From: QAMX01 sp964448855
Lineage (GTDB): Bacteria; Bacillota; Clostridia; Oscillospirales; QAMX01
DNA: 64,000 bases
Direction of reading: 5' to 3'
Assembly: GCA_964448855.1 (NCBI GenBank)
Contig: CAYUXI010000009.1
Location: 1 to 64,000, forward strand
The notes under the pieces were generated by a model. It was not told where the DNA came from. It made no database searches and saw only the letters and a program-made list of their open reading frames with translations. Of the stretch, positions 41,237-49,047 are shown piece after piece (the first letter of the stretch is position 1; every line of letters begins with the position of its first letter). The translations under genes and the position numbers were made by a program.

Positions 41237-42613
41237 TCAGGCCATCTGCTCCGGATGAAACACCTCATCAAACCGTTCCGCCGTCAGGAAGCCGAGCGCA
41301 ACGCAAGCTTCTTTTAATGTGATATCCTCTTTGTAGGCTTTTTTGGCCACCTTTGCGGCATTTTCATAACCGATATACGGGTTCAGCGCCGTGACGAGCA
41401 TCAGCGAGTGATACAGGTTGTTGCGCATTTTCTCCCGGTTGGCCGTGATGCCGACCGCGCAGTTGCGGTTGAAGGAGCAGACCGCCTCCGCCAGCAGGCG
41501 AGCCGACTGCAGGAAGTTGTAGGCAATGACGGGCATGAAGACGTTCAGCTCAAAGTTGCCCTGCGAGGCGGCAATGCCGACGGCTGTATCGTTGCCCATA
41601 ACCTGAACGGCCACCATCGTCACAGCTTCGCACTGTGTCGGGTTGACCTTGCCGGGCATGATCGAGGAGCCCGGCTCATTTTCCGGAATCCGGATTTCGC
41701 CCAGACCGTCCCGCGGGCCGGAGGCCAGCCAGCGAACGTCGTTGGCAATTTTCATCATATCGCAGGCCGCCGCTTTAATGGCGCCGTGCGCAAACACGAC
41801 CTCATCCTTGGAGGTGAGTGCATGGAATTTGTTGGATGCGGTGATAAAGGGCTTGCCTGTCAGCTCCGCGACCTTCTGCGCGACCAGGACGTCAAAGCCC
41901 TTCGGCGCGTTCAGACCGGTGCCAACGGCTGTGCCGCCGAGCGCCAGCTCATACAGCGGGCGAACCGCCAGACGCAGCAGCTCCACGTCGCGCTCCAGGC
42001 TGGAACGCCAGCCGGAGATTTCCTGGCTGAAGCGAATCGGAACAGCGTCCTGCAGGTGGGTACGGCCGGACTTGACGACGTCCTCATTTTCCGCTTCCAG
42101 GCGGCGGAACGTCTCAATCAGACCTTCGAGCGCGGGAATCAGCTGATCCTCCAGTGCGCAGACGGCAGAAATGGAAATTACCGTCGGGAACGTGTCGTTG
42201 GAGGACTGGCTCATGTTGATATCGTCATTGGGGTGGCAGAGCTTCTGACCGGCAATCTGGTTGGCGCGGTTGGCGATGACCTCGTTGGCGTTCATGTTGG
42301 ACTGCGTCCCGGAGCCTGTCTGCCAGACGACGAGCGGGAAGTGGTCATTCAGCTGTCCGGCGATGACCTCATCGCAGGCCGACTGAATGGCTGCCAGCTT
42401 TTCGGCCGTCATTTTTTCCGGTTTCAGCTCGGCATTGGCCTGTGCGGCAGCCTTTTTCAGGACGCCGAATGCATGGGTCACTTCGACGGGCATGGTTTCG
42501 ATGCCGACGCCGATTTCGAAATTTTCATGACTTCTCTGGGTCTGTGCGCCCCACAGCCGGTCGGCCGGGACCTTCATTTCGCCCATTGAATCGTGTTCTG
42601 TGCGGTATTCCAT
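41237..42613 (-). CDS. fumC: fumarate hydratase, class II
   Basis: Iron-independent fumarase interconverting malate and fumarate. The 458-residue protein has the superfamily signature GSSIMPGKVNPTQCEA (about 314-329), the TGSGTQSNMNANEV segment (about 95-108) and GRTHLQDAVPI (about 183-193), which together are diagnostic for FumC over aspartase, though aspartase is the nearest alternative. Its position between the malate-type dehydrogenase and the fumarate reductase gene set supports fumarase. It follows the dehydrogenase gene after 36 bases. Confidence 0.93.
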   Translation of the reverse strand: MEYRTEHDSMGEMKVPADRLWGAQTQRSHENFEIGVGIETMPVEVTHAFGVLKKAAAQANAELKPEKMTAEKLAAIQSACDEVIAGQLNDHFPLVVWQTGSGTQSNMNANEVIANRANQIAGQKLCHPNDDINMSQSSNDTFPTVISISAVCALEDQLIPALEGLIETFRRLEAENEDVVKSGRTHLQDAVPIRFSQEISGWRSSLERDVELLRLAVRPLYELALGGTAVGTGLNAPKGFDVLVAQKVAELTGKPFITASNKFHALTSKDEVVFAHGAIKAAACDMMKIANDVRWLASGPRDGLGEIRIPENEPGSSIMPGKVNPTQCEAVTMVAVQVMGNDTAVGIAASQGNFELNVFMPVIAYNFLQSARLLAEAVCSFNRNCAVGITANREKMRNNLYHSLMLVTALNPYIGYENAAKVAKKAYKEDITLKEACVALGFLTAERFDEVFHPEQMA

Positions 42614-42649
42614 GAATTGAACTCCCTTTTTGTGTGTTTGATGAGGCGC

Positions 42650-43594
42650 TTAGATTTCCAGGCTGTTGATGACTTCTTTCAGCGTATCGGCGCTGTGGCG
42701 CAGCTGTGCAATTTCCTCATCCGTCAGCGGAACGTTGACCTTGCCGCGGACGCCGTTGTGGCCGACCATGTTCAGCGTGCTGAGGCAGACGTCGTCAATC
42801 CCGTATTCGCCGTGCATCATGGTGGAAACGGTCATGGTGGTGTCGATGCCGACCAGCAGCGATTTGCAGATGTGGCAGACGGAGACGGAGACGGCATAGA
42901 AGGTAGCACCCTTGCGCGCAATCACGCGGCCGCCGGATTTCTTGACATACTGCGTGATTTCATCGTAGTTCAGCTCCGGCGCGGAAATGCCCGGAACGGT
43001 CAGCAGGCGCTGGCAGTCCTGAATCGGGACGTTGGAGATGTTGGCCACCGACCAGGGAATAAAGGAAGAATCGCCGTGTTCACCGAACACATAGGCGTGA
43101 ACGTTGCTCTGGTTGATGTTGTAGTATTCGGAGAGACGTGCGCGGAGACGCGCCGTATCCAGAATGGTACCGGAGCCGATGATCCGGTTTTCCGGCAGGC
43201 CGGACAGCTTGTGGAAGGTATAGGTCAGGATGTCAACCGGATTGCTGACGATGATGTAGGTGGCATCCGGTGCATACTTGGTGACTTCCGGAATGATCTG
43301 CTTGGTGATGTTCACGTTGGTCTGTGCCAGCTCCAGACGGGTCTGACCCGGCTTGCGGGCAATACCGGAGGTGATGATGACGATGTTGGAGTTCGCCGCA
43401 TCGCGATAGTCACCGGCATAAATCGTGCAGGGCCCGCAGAAGGGCGTACCCTGTCGAATATCCAGCGCTTCACCCAGCGCCTTTTCGTTGTTGATATCGA
43501 TCATGACGATCTCAGAGGCAAGACCCATGACCGTCAGGGTATAGGCAATGGTGGAGCCCACGCTGCCGGTACCGATGATGGAGATTTTGTTCAT
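42650..43594 (-). CDS. LDH-fold dehydrogenase with malate-type specificity residue
   Basis: A 314-residue NAD-dependent 2-hydroxyacid dehydrogenase. Overall it reads as L-lactate dehydrogenase (GSGTILDTARLR at 140-151, GEHGDSSF at 171-178; catalytic Asp146, Arg149, His173). At the specificity position, LDH has Gln102 (NQKPGETR); here the sequence is GIARKPGQTR, giving Arg80 at that site, the residue that selects oxaloacetate/malate. Asp33 at the end of the second strand favours NAD. I therefore call it malate dehydrogenase-like, consistent with fumarase next door. It is the first gene of the operon and has its own promoter and a good SD. Confidence 0.85.
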   Translation of the reverse strand: MNKISIIGTGSVGSTIAYTLTVMGLASEIVMIDINNEKALGEALDIRQGTPFCGPCTIYAGDYRDAANSNIVIITSGIARKPGQTRLELAQTNVNITKQIIPEVTKYAPDATYIIVSNPVDILTYTFHKLSGLPENRIIGSGTILDTARLRARLSEYYNINQSNVHAYVFGEHGDSSFIPWSVANISNVPIQDCQRLLTVPGISAPELNYDEITQYVKKSGGRVIARKGATFYAVSVSVCHICKSLLVGIDTTMTVSTMMHGEYGIDDVCLSTLNMVGHNGVRGKVNVPLTDEEIAQLRHSADTLKEVINSLEI

Positions 43595-43633
43595 AACGCA
43601 CCTTCTCTATGATACTTTCATAATTGTCGTTCT

Positions 43634-43662
43634 ATTATAACATGATTCGACGCGGTTTGCAA
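43634..43662 (-). promoter_or_regulatory. promoter of the malate-to-succinate/Hdr operon
   Basis: On the minus strand TTGCAA (43662-43657), 17-base spacer, TATAAT (43639-43634). The leader is about 33 bases with GAGAAGG as SD. It is the only strong promoter seen for the 14-kb operon. Confidence 0.88.
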
Positions 43663-43674
43663 TTGCCTCTTTCT

Positions 43675-43715
43675 CAAATCGCTATTGCTTTTATCGATAT
43701 CGAGCAAGCGATTTG
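43675..43715. promoter_or_regulatory. long inverted repeat upstream of the operon promoter
   Basis: CAAATCGC (43675-43682) pairs with GCGATTTG (43708-43715), and TTGCT (43685-43689) with AGCAA (43703-43707), with a two-base bulge; the centre contains TATCGATA. It lies 13 bp upstream of the -35 box, so an activator or regulator site is possible. It does not look like a Rex site. Confidence 0.5.
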
Positions 43716-43873
43716 AAAAAGCACTCACTACACTTTGGAGTTTTGGGATGAACCGTTGTGAATACAAGTGATCACGCAAAAAACAGTTTTTCCCTCGACT
43801 TCCATCGTCCGGGAGGCGCTGGGGCAATTCGGTGATGTGGGTGGATATTGGAACATGCGGGAGCGTGTGTCAA

Positions 43874-43909
43874 AAACCGCCCCGGCTCGGTGTAGAGTCG
43901 GGGCGGTTT
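43874..43909. terminator. GC-rich hairpin, possible terminator
   Basis: AAACCGCCCCGGCTC (43874-43888) pairs with GAGTCGGGGCGGTTT (43895-43909) with one G-U pair and a six-base loop. It carries A and T ends and could terminate in either direction, for example plus-strand noise or htpG read-through on the minus strand. Confidence 0.6.
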
Positions 43910-44132
43910 GGGATATCTTATATTTTGGTCGTGAAGCCTGGCTCAGCGTTTCAGCCGGTCACATCAGCCATTTGATTCCGGTTCGCCGCCCAGCTGTGGG
44001 TTCCATTGCTTCACCCGTTCGTGCAGTCTACCGTTACGCTTGCCGTGCGACTGCGGGCACAGTGCTTCATCCGGTTGCAAAATCCTGTCATTTCAGGTTT
44101 ACCGCGTAACTACGGGTTACGCGGTTCCGCCA

Positions 44133-44420
44133 GGTGTACAGGCTTGCCGTTTCGCGTTCACCGTGCATTTGCGGGTTACGCCGCTTTGCCTGGTCGCGTC
44201 AGCTGTTTGGTTCAGGTTTACTGCGTAACTGTGGGTTACGCCGCTCCACCGGGTGTACAGGCTTGCCGTTTCGCGTTCACCGTGCATTTGCGGGTTACGC
44301 CGCTTTGCCTGGTCGCGTCAGCTGTTTGGTTCGGGTTTACTGCGTAACTTCGGGTTACGCCGCTCCACCCGCTCGCACAGGCTCACCGCGCATCTTCGGG
44401 TTACGCCGCCCGAGTGCACA
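44133..44420. repeat. 119-bp minisatellite
   Basis: Two nearly identical 119-bp units start at 44133 and 44252 with GGTGTACAGGCTTGCCGTTT. A truncated third unit runs to about 44415, and related half-units occur upstream from about 44090. Each unit is itself two halves built around CGGGTTACGCCGCT. The units differ at only a few bases, so the expansion is recent. Confidence 0.9.
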
Positions 44421-44464
44421 TCGCTTTCCCCGCTCGTGCTGCGATTCGTTTCCGGCAGGGTGCG

Positions 44465-46381
44465 TCAGCGGAGGAGTCCGCAGACGAGTTCGGAATAGCC
44501 GGCCGGGTCTTCCAGCGGGAAGCCGGCGATCAGCAGTGCCTGTGCGTAGAGGATTTTGGCGTATTTTTCCGCCAGCTCCCGATCCGACGCGAAGGCATTT
44601 TTCAGCTGTGCAAAGACCGGATGGTCGCCGTTCAGCTCCAGCACGCGCTGCGCCTTGACCTTGTTCTCGCCGGGGATGGCCGCGAAATATTTCTCCATTT
44701 CCAGCGTTACATTGCCCTCGCTGGTCAGGCAGACCGGGTGCGAAACGAGCTTATGTGAAATGCGGACGGCGGACACCTCGTTGCCGAGCGTCTCCTTCAC
44801 GAAATCGAGCAGCGCCTTATTGTCCTCGTTCTTCTGTTCGGTTTCCTTCTTTTCCTCTTCGGTTTCCAGCTCCAGATCGTCACGGCTGACGTTCTTGAAC
44901 TTCTTCTCATCGACCTGGCCGAGAATCTCCACGACGAACTCATCGACCTCGTCGGTCATGTAGAGGACGTCGAAATCCTTGGCGCGCAGCCGTTCAATCT
45001 GCGGCAGTGCGCTGACCTTGGCCAGATTTTCACCGCAGGCGTAGTAGATATACTTCTGCTCCTCCGGCATGGCCTTGCAGTAGTCATCCAGCGTGATCAG
45101 CTTGTCCGATTTCGCGCTGGCAAACATCAGCAGGTCGGAGAGCATCTCGCGGTGTGCGCCGAAGTCGGACACAACGCCGTATTTGAGCTGCAGGCCAAAG
45201 AGCTTGTAGAATTTGGCATACGTCTCCGGCTCATCGTCCATCATTTTCTTCAGCTCGCGCTTGATGCGCTTCTCGATGTTCTGCGCAATGACACGCAGCT
45301 GCTTGTCGTGCTGCAGCAGTTCACGGGAGATGTTCAGCGAAAGGTTGTCCGAATCGACAACACCCTTGACAAACCGGAAATGCTCCGGCAGCAGCTCGGC
45401 ACAGCGGTCGAGAATCATGACGCCGTTGGAATACAGCTGAAGCCCCTTCTCAAAATCCTTCGTATAGTAGCCATACGGCACAGAGCCCGGAATGAAGAGC
45501 ATCGCCTTGAAGGAAATCAGACCCTCGGCTTCGATGCGGATGACCTTCAGCGGTGCCTCGTTGTCGTAGTATTTCTCCTGATAGAAGGCGAAGCAGTCTT
45601 CATCGCTGACCTCGGCCTTCGGGCGCTGCCAGATCGGCACCATGCTGTTGACGGTTTCCGCCTCGGTATACGTTTCGTAGGTCGTCTTTTTCTTGCCGTC
45701 TTCATCGACCTCGTCGGATTCGACCGGGCGGGACTTCTCAATGTCCATGACGATCGGGAAGCGGATGTAGTCCGAATATTTCCGAATGATGCGGCGCAGC
45801 TCATACGTATCCAGGAATTCGCTGTAGGATTCGTCCTCGCTGTCCGGCTTCAGGTAGAGAATGACATCGGTACCGCTTTCGGCGCGTTCCGCCGGGGAAA
45901 CCGTATACCCGTCTGTGCCGGTGGATTCCCAGACGTTCGCCGCGTCCTCTCCGAACTTGCGGGAGACGACACGCACCTTTTCCGCGACCATGAAGGCGGA
46001 GTAGAAGCCGACGCCGAACTGGCCGATGATGTCCACGGTTTTGTCCTCTTTGTCCTGCTCGGTCAGGTTATTTTTGAACGCGAGCGACCCACTGCGGGCG
46101 ATGACGCCGAGGTTCGATTCCAGATCTTCCTCACTCATGCCGATGCCGTTGTCCGAAATGGTCAGCGTCCGTGCATCCTTGTCAGGCGTGACGGTGATTT
46201 TCAGATCTTCCCGCGCAGTGGTGACGGTCTGGTCCGTCAATGCCCGATACGCGAGCTTGTCAATTGCGTCGGAGGCATTGGAAATCAGCTCCCGGAGGAA
46301 GATTTCCCGGTGTGTATAGACGGAATTGATCATCATGTCGAGAATCCGTTTGGATTCGGTTTTGAATTGTTTTTTGGCCAT
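44465..46381 (-). CDS. htpG: HtpG (Hsp90) chaperone
   Basis: Bacterial Hsp90, an ATP-dependent chaperone. The GHKL ATPase domain has ELISNASDAIDKL (about 32-44), SDNGIGMSEEDL (about 77-88) and GQFGVGFYSAFMVAE (about 118-132); the middle domain Arg segment is in SLNISRELLQ (about 347-356). The 638-residue length is normal. GAAAGG touches ATG 46390 but is nine bases before ATG 46381, which also gives the family start MAKKQF. No CIRCE operator is visible; the promoter is a perfect sigma-A consensus. Confidence 0.97.
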   Translation of the reverse strand: MAKKQFKTESKRILDMMINSVYTHREIFLRELISNASDAIDKLAYRALTDQTVTTAREDLKITVTPDKDARTLTISDNGIGMSEEDLESNLGVIARSGSLAFKNNLTEQDKEDKTVDIIGQFGVGFYSAFMVAEKVRVVSRKFGEDAANVWESTGTDGYTVSPAERAESGTDVILYLKPDSEDESYSEFLDTYELRRIIRKYSDYIRFPIVMDIEKSRPVESDEVDEDGKKKTTYETYTEAETVNSMVPIWQRPKAEVSDEDCFAFYQEKYYDNEAPLKVIRIEAEGLISFKAMLFIPGSVPYGYYTKDFEKGLQLYSNGVMILDRCAELLPEHFRFVKGVVDSDNLSLNISRELLQHDKQLRVIAQNIEKRIKRELKKMMDDEPETYAKFYKLFGLQLKYGVVSDFGAHREMLSDLLMFASAKSDKLITLDDYCKAMPEEQKYIYYACGENLAKVSALPQIERLRAKDFDVLYMTDEVDEFVVEILGQVDEKKFKNVSRDDLELETEEEKKETEQKNEDNKALLDFVKETLGNEVSAVRISHKLVSHPVCLTSEGNVTLEMEKYFAAIPGENKVKAQRVLELNGDHPVFAQLKNAFASDRELAEKYAKILYAQALLIAGFPLEDPAGYSELVCGLLR

Positions 46382-46482
46382 AACAAACATCCTTTCATGC
46401 CGGCGGACTGGTGGCTGCCGGGCAAAATGGATCCGGCTCCCGTTGCAATAAAAAGAGCGGAAACGGAATCATACAAAGTATT

Positions 46483-46511
46483 ATTATACCCTTTTTTGCC
46501 CCATTTGTCAA
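46483..46511 (-). promoter_or_regulatory. consensus promoter of htpG
   Basis: On the minus strand TTGACA (46511-46506), 17-base spacer, TATAAT (46488-46483): a perfect match. The leader is about 95 bases. No CIRCE (TTAGCACTC-N9-GAGTGCTAA) or CtsR-like heptads are near it. Confidence 0.93.
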
Positions 46512-46570
46512 TCTCCTGATCGAACAAATGAACGCCTCGATTTGCAGCCGGCTGAAGCCGTACCGCGAAA

Positions 46571-46602
46571 AAATCAGACAGATTCCGAAAAGTGTCTGAT
46601 TT
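46571..46602. terminator. isolated terminator hairpin in a divergent intergenic region
   Basis: AAATCAGACA (46571-46580) pairs with TGTCTGATTT (46593-46602) around 12 bases, with T run on the plus side and a shorter one on the minus side. Both flanking genes point away, so it terminates no annotated gene; it may insulate the two promoters or end a short unannotated RNA. Confidence 0.7.
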
Positions 46603-46707
46603 TTTTTGCAAAAGTCATTTTTTGTCCATCGATACCGGAGGGCATTTGATGTAAAATAGAGCTGTGGCGGTGGACGGAGCTGCATCGCCGACAAAGGAGG
46701 CTTCCGC

Positions 46708-46932
46708 ATGAGACAGGTCAAACACATCGCGCTGTCGGCCGTCCTGGCCGTTGCCGGTCTGTGCCTGATTTTGCGGCCGACCGGCTTTGTCTGGCTCATC
46801 GGCGGCGTCTGCGTCCTGATCGGTGCCGCACAGCTGATCGGCAGCCTTCTGAACATCTGCATCACGGCGGGCACCGTCAAGGTCGTCGATCAAAAACAAC
46901 AGATAGAGGTTGACTATGAAATCCGTGACTGA
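46708..46932 (+). CDS. small two-TM membrane protein
   Basis: A 74-residue protein with two hydrophobic segments (about 8-24 and 27-53) and a charged C-terminal tail ending VDQKQQIEVDYEIRD. AAAGGAGG stands seven bases before the ATG, which makes it a credible gene despite its size. The next gene starts inside its 3' end, so it is the first gene of the lipid-type operon. I do not recognise a family. Confidence 0.7.
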   Translation: MRQVKHIALSAVLAVAGLCLILRPTGFVWLIGGVCVLIGAAQLIGSLLNICITAGTVKVVDQKQQIEVDYEIRD

Positions 46933-47887
46933 AATATCAATGGAACGATTCACCGTGCATTCGGAGCAGGATGGGCTGGCGCTGGCGGGGATCGCCGTTC
47001 GCCCGGTTCACGTCGTGCCGTGTGGCGTCCTGCAGATTGCACATGGTATGATTGAACACAAAATGCGCTACCTGCCGTTTATGCAGTGGATGGCAGAGCA
47101 CGGCTACGCCTGCGTGATTCACGACCACCGCGGCCACGGTGAAAGCGTAGAATCGCCGGACGCGCTCGGCTATTTCGGCGAAAACGGCGGCGATGCGCTC
47201 GTGCGGGATCTGTATCAGGTCACCGGCTGGGCGAAGCGGCGCTTCGGCCGGACGCCGTATTTCCTGCTGGGGCACAGCATGGGCTCGCTGGCGGCGCGTG
47301 TCTATGTCCGCCACTACAGCCGTGCGCTCGATGGGCTGATTCTCATCGGCTCGCCCAGCCGCCAGCCGGGCTGCGAAACGGCTGAGCGGCTGCTCGGCCG
47401 CCTCACGCGTGACGAGCACCGCCGGAACGATCAGTTGGAGCGCATCTTTGAGGAATTCTTTGAGCACCGCTATCGCAGTGAAAACCTGCCGAATTCGTGG
47501 ATTTGCTCCGACCCCGCCGTTGTCGCGCAGCACAACGACGACCCGCTCTGCACCTACACGCTGACGCTCAACGGCTATCGTTCGCTGCTGTGGCTGATGC
47601 ATGAGGCGTATGATATGCCGCACGGCTCGGCGGCCTGCCCGGAGCTGCCGGTTCGCTTTTTGTCCGGCGCGGAGGATGTCTGCCTGGGCAATCGCCGCCG
47701 ATTCACGGATGCCGTCCGGCGGATGCATCTCGCCGGGTACCAGAACGTGTCCGCCCGCCTGTTTCAGGGAATGCGCCACGAAATCCTGCTGGAAACGGGA
47801 CATCAGCGCGTATATCAGGAAATTTTGCGCTTTCTGAATCCAATTGCGGGTATCGAAATCGCAGACACAAGGGAGACGGTTCAATGA
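46916..47887 (+). CDS. alpha/beta hydrolase, monoacylglycerol-lipase-like
   Basis: A serine hydrolase of the lysophospholipase/monoacylglycerol lipase group, about 323 residues. HDHRGHGES (about 70-78) is the usual pre-nucleophile loop; the nucleophile Ser is in GHSMGS (about 121-126), Asp in SGAEDVCLG and His in GMRHEIL. Start ATG 46916 has GAGG seven bases upstream and overlaps the preceding gene by 17 bases; TTG 46910 is less likely. The next gene overlaps its stop by four bases. Acting on lipid esters would fit the downstream glycosyltransferase and acyltransferase. Confidence 0.87.
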   Translation: MKSVTEISMERFTVHSEQDGLALAGIAVRPVHVVPCGVLQIAHGMIEHKMRYLPFMQWMAEHGYACVIHDHRGHGESVESPDALGYFGENGGDALVRDLYQVTGWAKRRFGRTPYFLLGHSMGSLAARVYVRHYSRALDGLILIGSPSRQPGCETAERLLGRLTRDEHRRNDQLERIFEEFFEHRYRSENLPNSWICSDPAVVAQHNDDPLCTYTLTLNGYRSLLWLMHEAYDMPHGSAACPELPVRFLSGAEDVCLGNRRRFTDAVRRMHLAGYQNVSARLFQGMRHEILLETGHQRVYQEILRFLNPIAGIEIADTRETVQ

Positions 47888-49047
47888 AAATCCTGATGGT
47901 CATCGACCAATTCTACGACGCCAACAACGGCATGACGATCTCGGCGCGCCGCTTTGTGCAGGTGCTGCGGCAGCACGGCCACGACGTCCGCATTGCCTCC
48001 ACCGGCTCGCCGGAGCTGCTGGCGGACGGCGAAACGGCGTATCTCATGGAAAAGCAGACGGTGCCCGTCTTTGACCGGCTGATCGCCTCACAGGGCATGA
48101 CGTTTGCCAAAACGGACGAGGCGCAGCTGGAAGCGGGCATCGCCTGGGCCGATGTCGTGCATTTCGTCGTGCCGTTCGCGCTGACGCACCACGGCATCCG
48201 CATCGCCAAGCGGCTGCACAAGCCGTTCACGGCGGCGTTCCATGTGCAGCCGGAAAACATCTCCTCCTCCGTCCATCTGGGCAACGCCCATCTGGTCAAT
48301 TCAGGCATCTATCACTGGTTCCGCTCGTACGTCTATCAGGATTGCCGCCACATCCATTGCCCGAGCGCGCTGATCGCCGGTGAGCTGCGGCGCCACGGCT
48401 ATACCGGGCAGCTGCACGTCATATCCAACGGGATTGACCCGGATTTTACCTATCGGAAGCAGCCGAAGGACGATTCGCTGGCGGGGAAATTCGTCGTGCT
48501 GATGATCGGCCGGCTGTCGATTGAGAAGCGGCAGGACGTCCTGATCGACGCCGTTGCCCGCTCGAAGCACCGCGATTCGATTCAGCTGGTGCTGGCCGGA
48601 AAGGGGCCGCGCCGTCAGGCGCTGGAGCATCAGGCGGAGAAGCTGGGGCTTTCGGTACGGTTCGGCTTTTACCCGAAGCCGGAGCTTTTGGAGCTGATCG
48701 CGATGAGCGACCTCTACGTTCACACGTCCGACGCGGAAATCGAGGCGATGAGCTGCATGGAGGCGTTCGCGTGCGGGCGCGTTCCGGTGATTGCTGACAG
48801 CCCGAAAAGCGCCACGCCGCAGTTCGCGCTGGATCGCCGCAGCCTGTTCGAAGCCGGAAACAGCAGCGACCTGGCCGATCACATCGATTACTGGCTGGAG
48901 CATCCGGAGGAGCGCATTCAAATGGAAACCGCCTATGCGGAGCTGGCAAAGCAGTACAATCTGGAAGCGTGTGTCCGTCAGGCGGAGGCCATGTTTGAGC
49001 AGGCCATCGCCGAAAACGAGGCACAGGAGGAAGCGCCTCATGCGTAG
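47884..49047 (+). CDS. GT4-family glycosyltransferase, probable glycolipid synthesis
   Basis: A 387-residue GT-B retaining glycosyltransferase. The N-terminal domain begins MKILMVIDQFYDANNGMT; the C-terminal nucleotide-sugar domain has IGRLSIEKRQDVLI (about 199-212) and the E-x7-E motif in DAEIEAMSCMEAFACG (about 279-294). The family includes diacylglycerol glucosyltransferases. Its start overlaps the hydrolase stop (ATGA) and an acyltransferase follows, so a membrane glycolipid product is likely. Donor and acceptor are unknown; a capsular or teichoic role remains possible. Confidence 0.85.
   Translation: MKILMVIDQFYDANNGMTISARRFVQVLRQHGHDVRIASTGSPELLADGETAYLMEKQTVPVFDRLIASQGMTFAKTDEAQLEAGIAWADVVHFVVPFALTHHGIRIAKRLHKPFTAAFHVQPENISSSVHLGNAHLVNSGIYHWFRSYVYQDCRHIHCPSALIAGELRRHGYTGQLHVISNGIDPDFTYRKQPKDDSLAGKFVVLMIGRLSIEKRQDVLIDAVARSKHRDSIQLVLAGKGPRRQALEHQAEKLGLSVRFGFYPKPELLELIAMSDLYVHTSDAEIEAMSCMEAFACGRVPVIADSPKSATPQFALDRRSLFEAGNSSDLADHIDYWLEHPEERIQMETAYAELAKQYNLEACVRQAEAMFEQAIAENEAQEEAPHA

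Larger units (their letters stand above)
43716..44464. other. gene-free repeat zone between operon promoter and htpG
   Basis: No believable gene. It contains a degraded member of the 88-bp repeat family (about 43752-43852, sharing GAATACAAGTGAT and CCATCGTC blocks with the 400-570 region), a long hairpin at 43874-43909, and a minisatellite from about 44100. The plus-strand open frames that cross it simply translate the repeat. Confidence 0.7.

Noticed and set aside
43595..43720. Rex operator at the malate-to-succinate operon
   Set aside because: No TTGTTAA-N4-TTAACAA-like sequence was found. The inverted repeat there has a different sequence and is reported as an unassigned element.
44134..44658. 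Repeat-encoded open frames across the minisatellite
   Set aside because: The 119-bp period shifts frame between units, there is no SD, and the frame runs into htpG antisense.
46382..46520. CIRCE or CtsR control of htpG
   Set aside because: Neither the TTAGCACTC inverted repeat nor CtsR heptads are visible near the htpG promoter.
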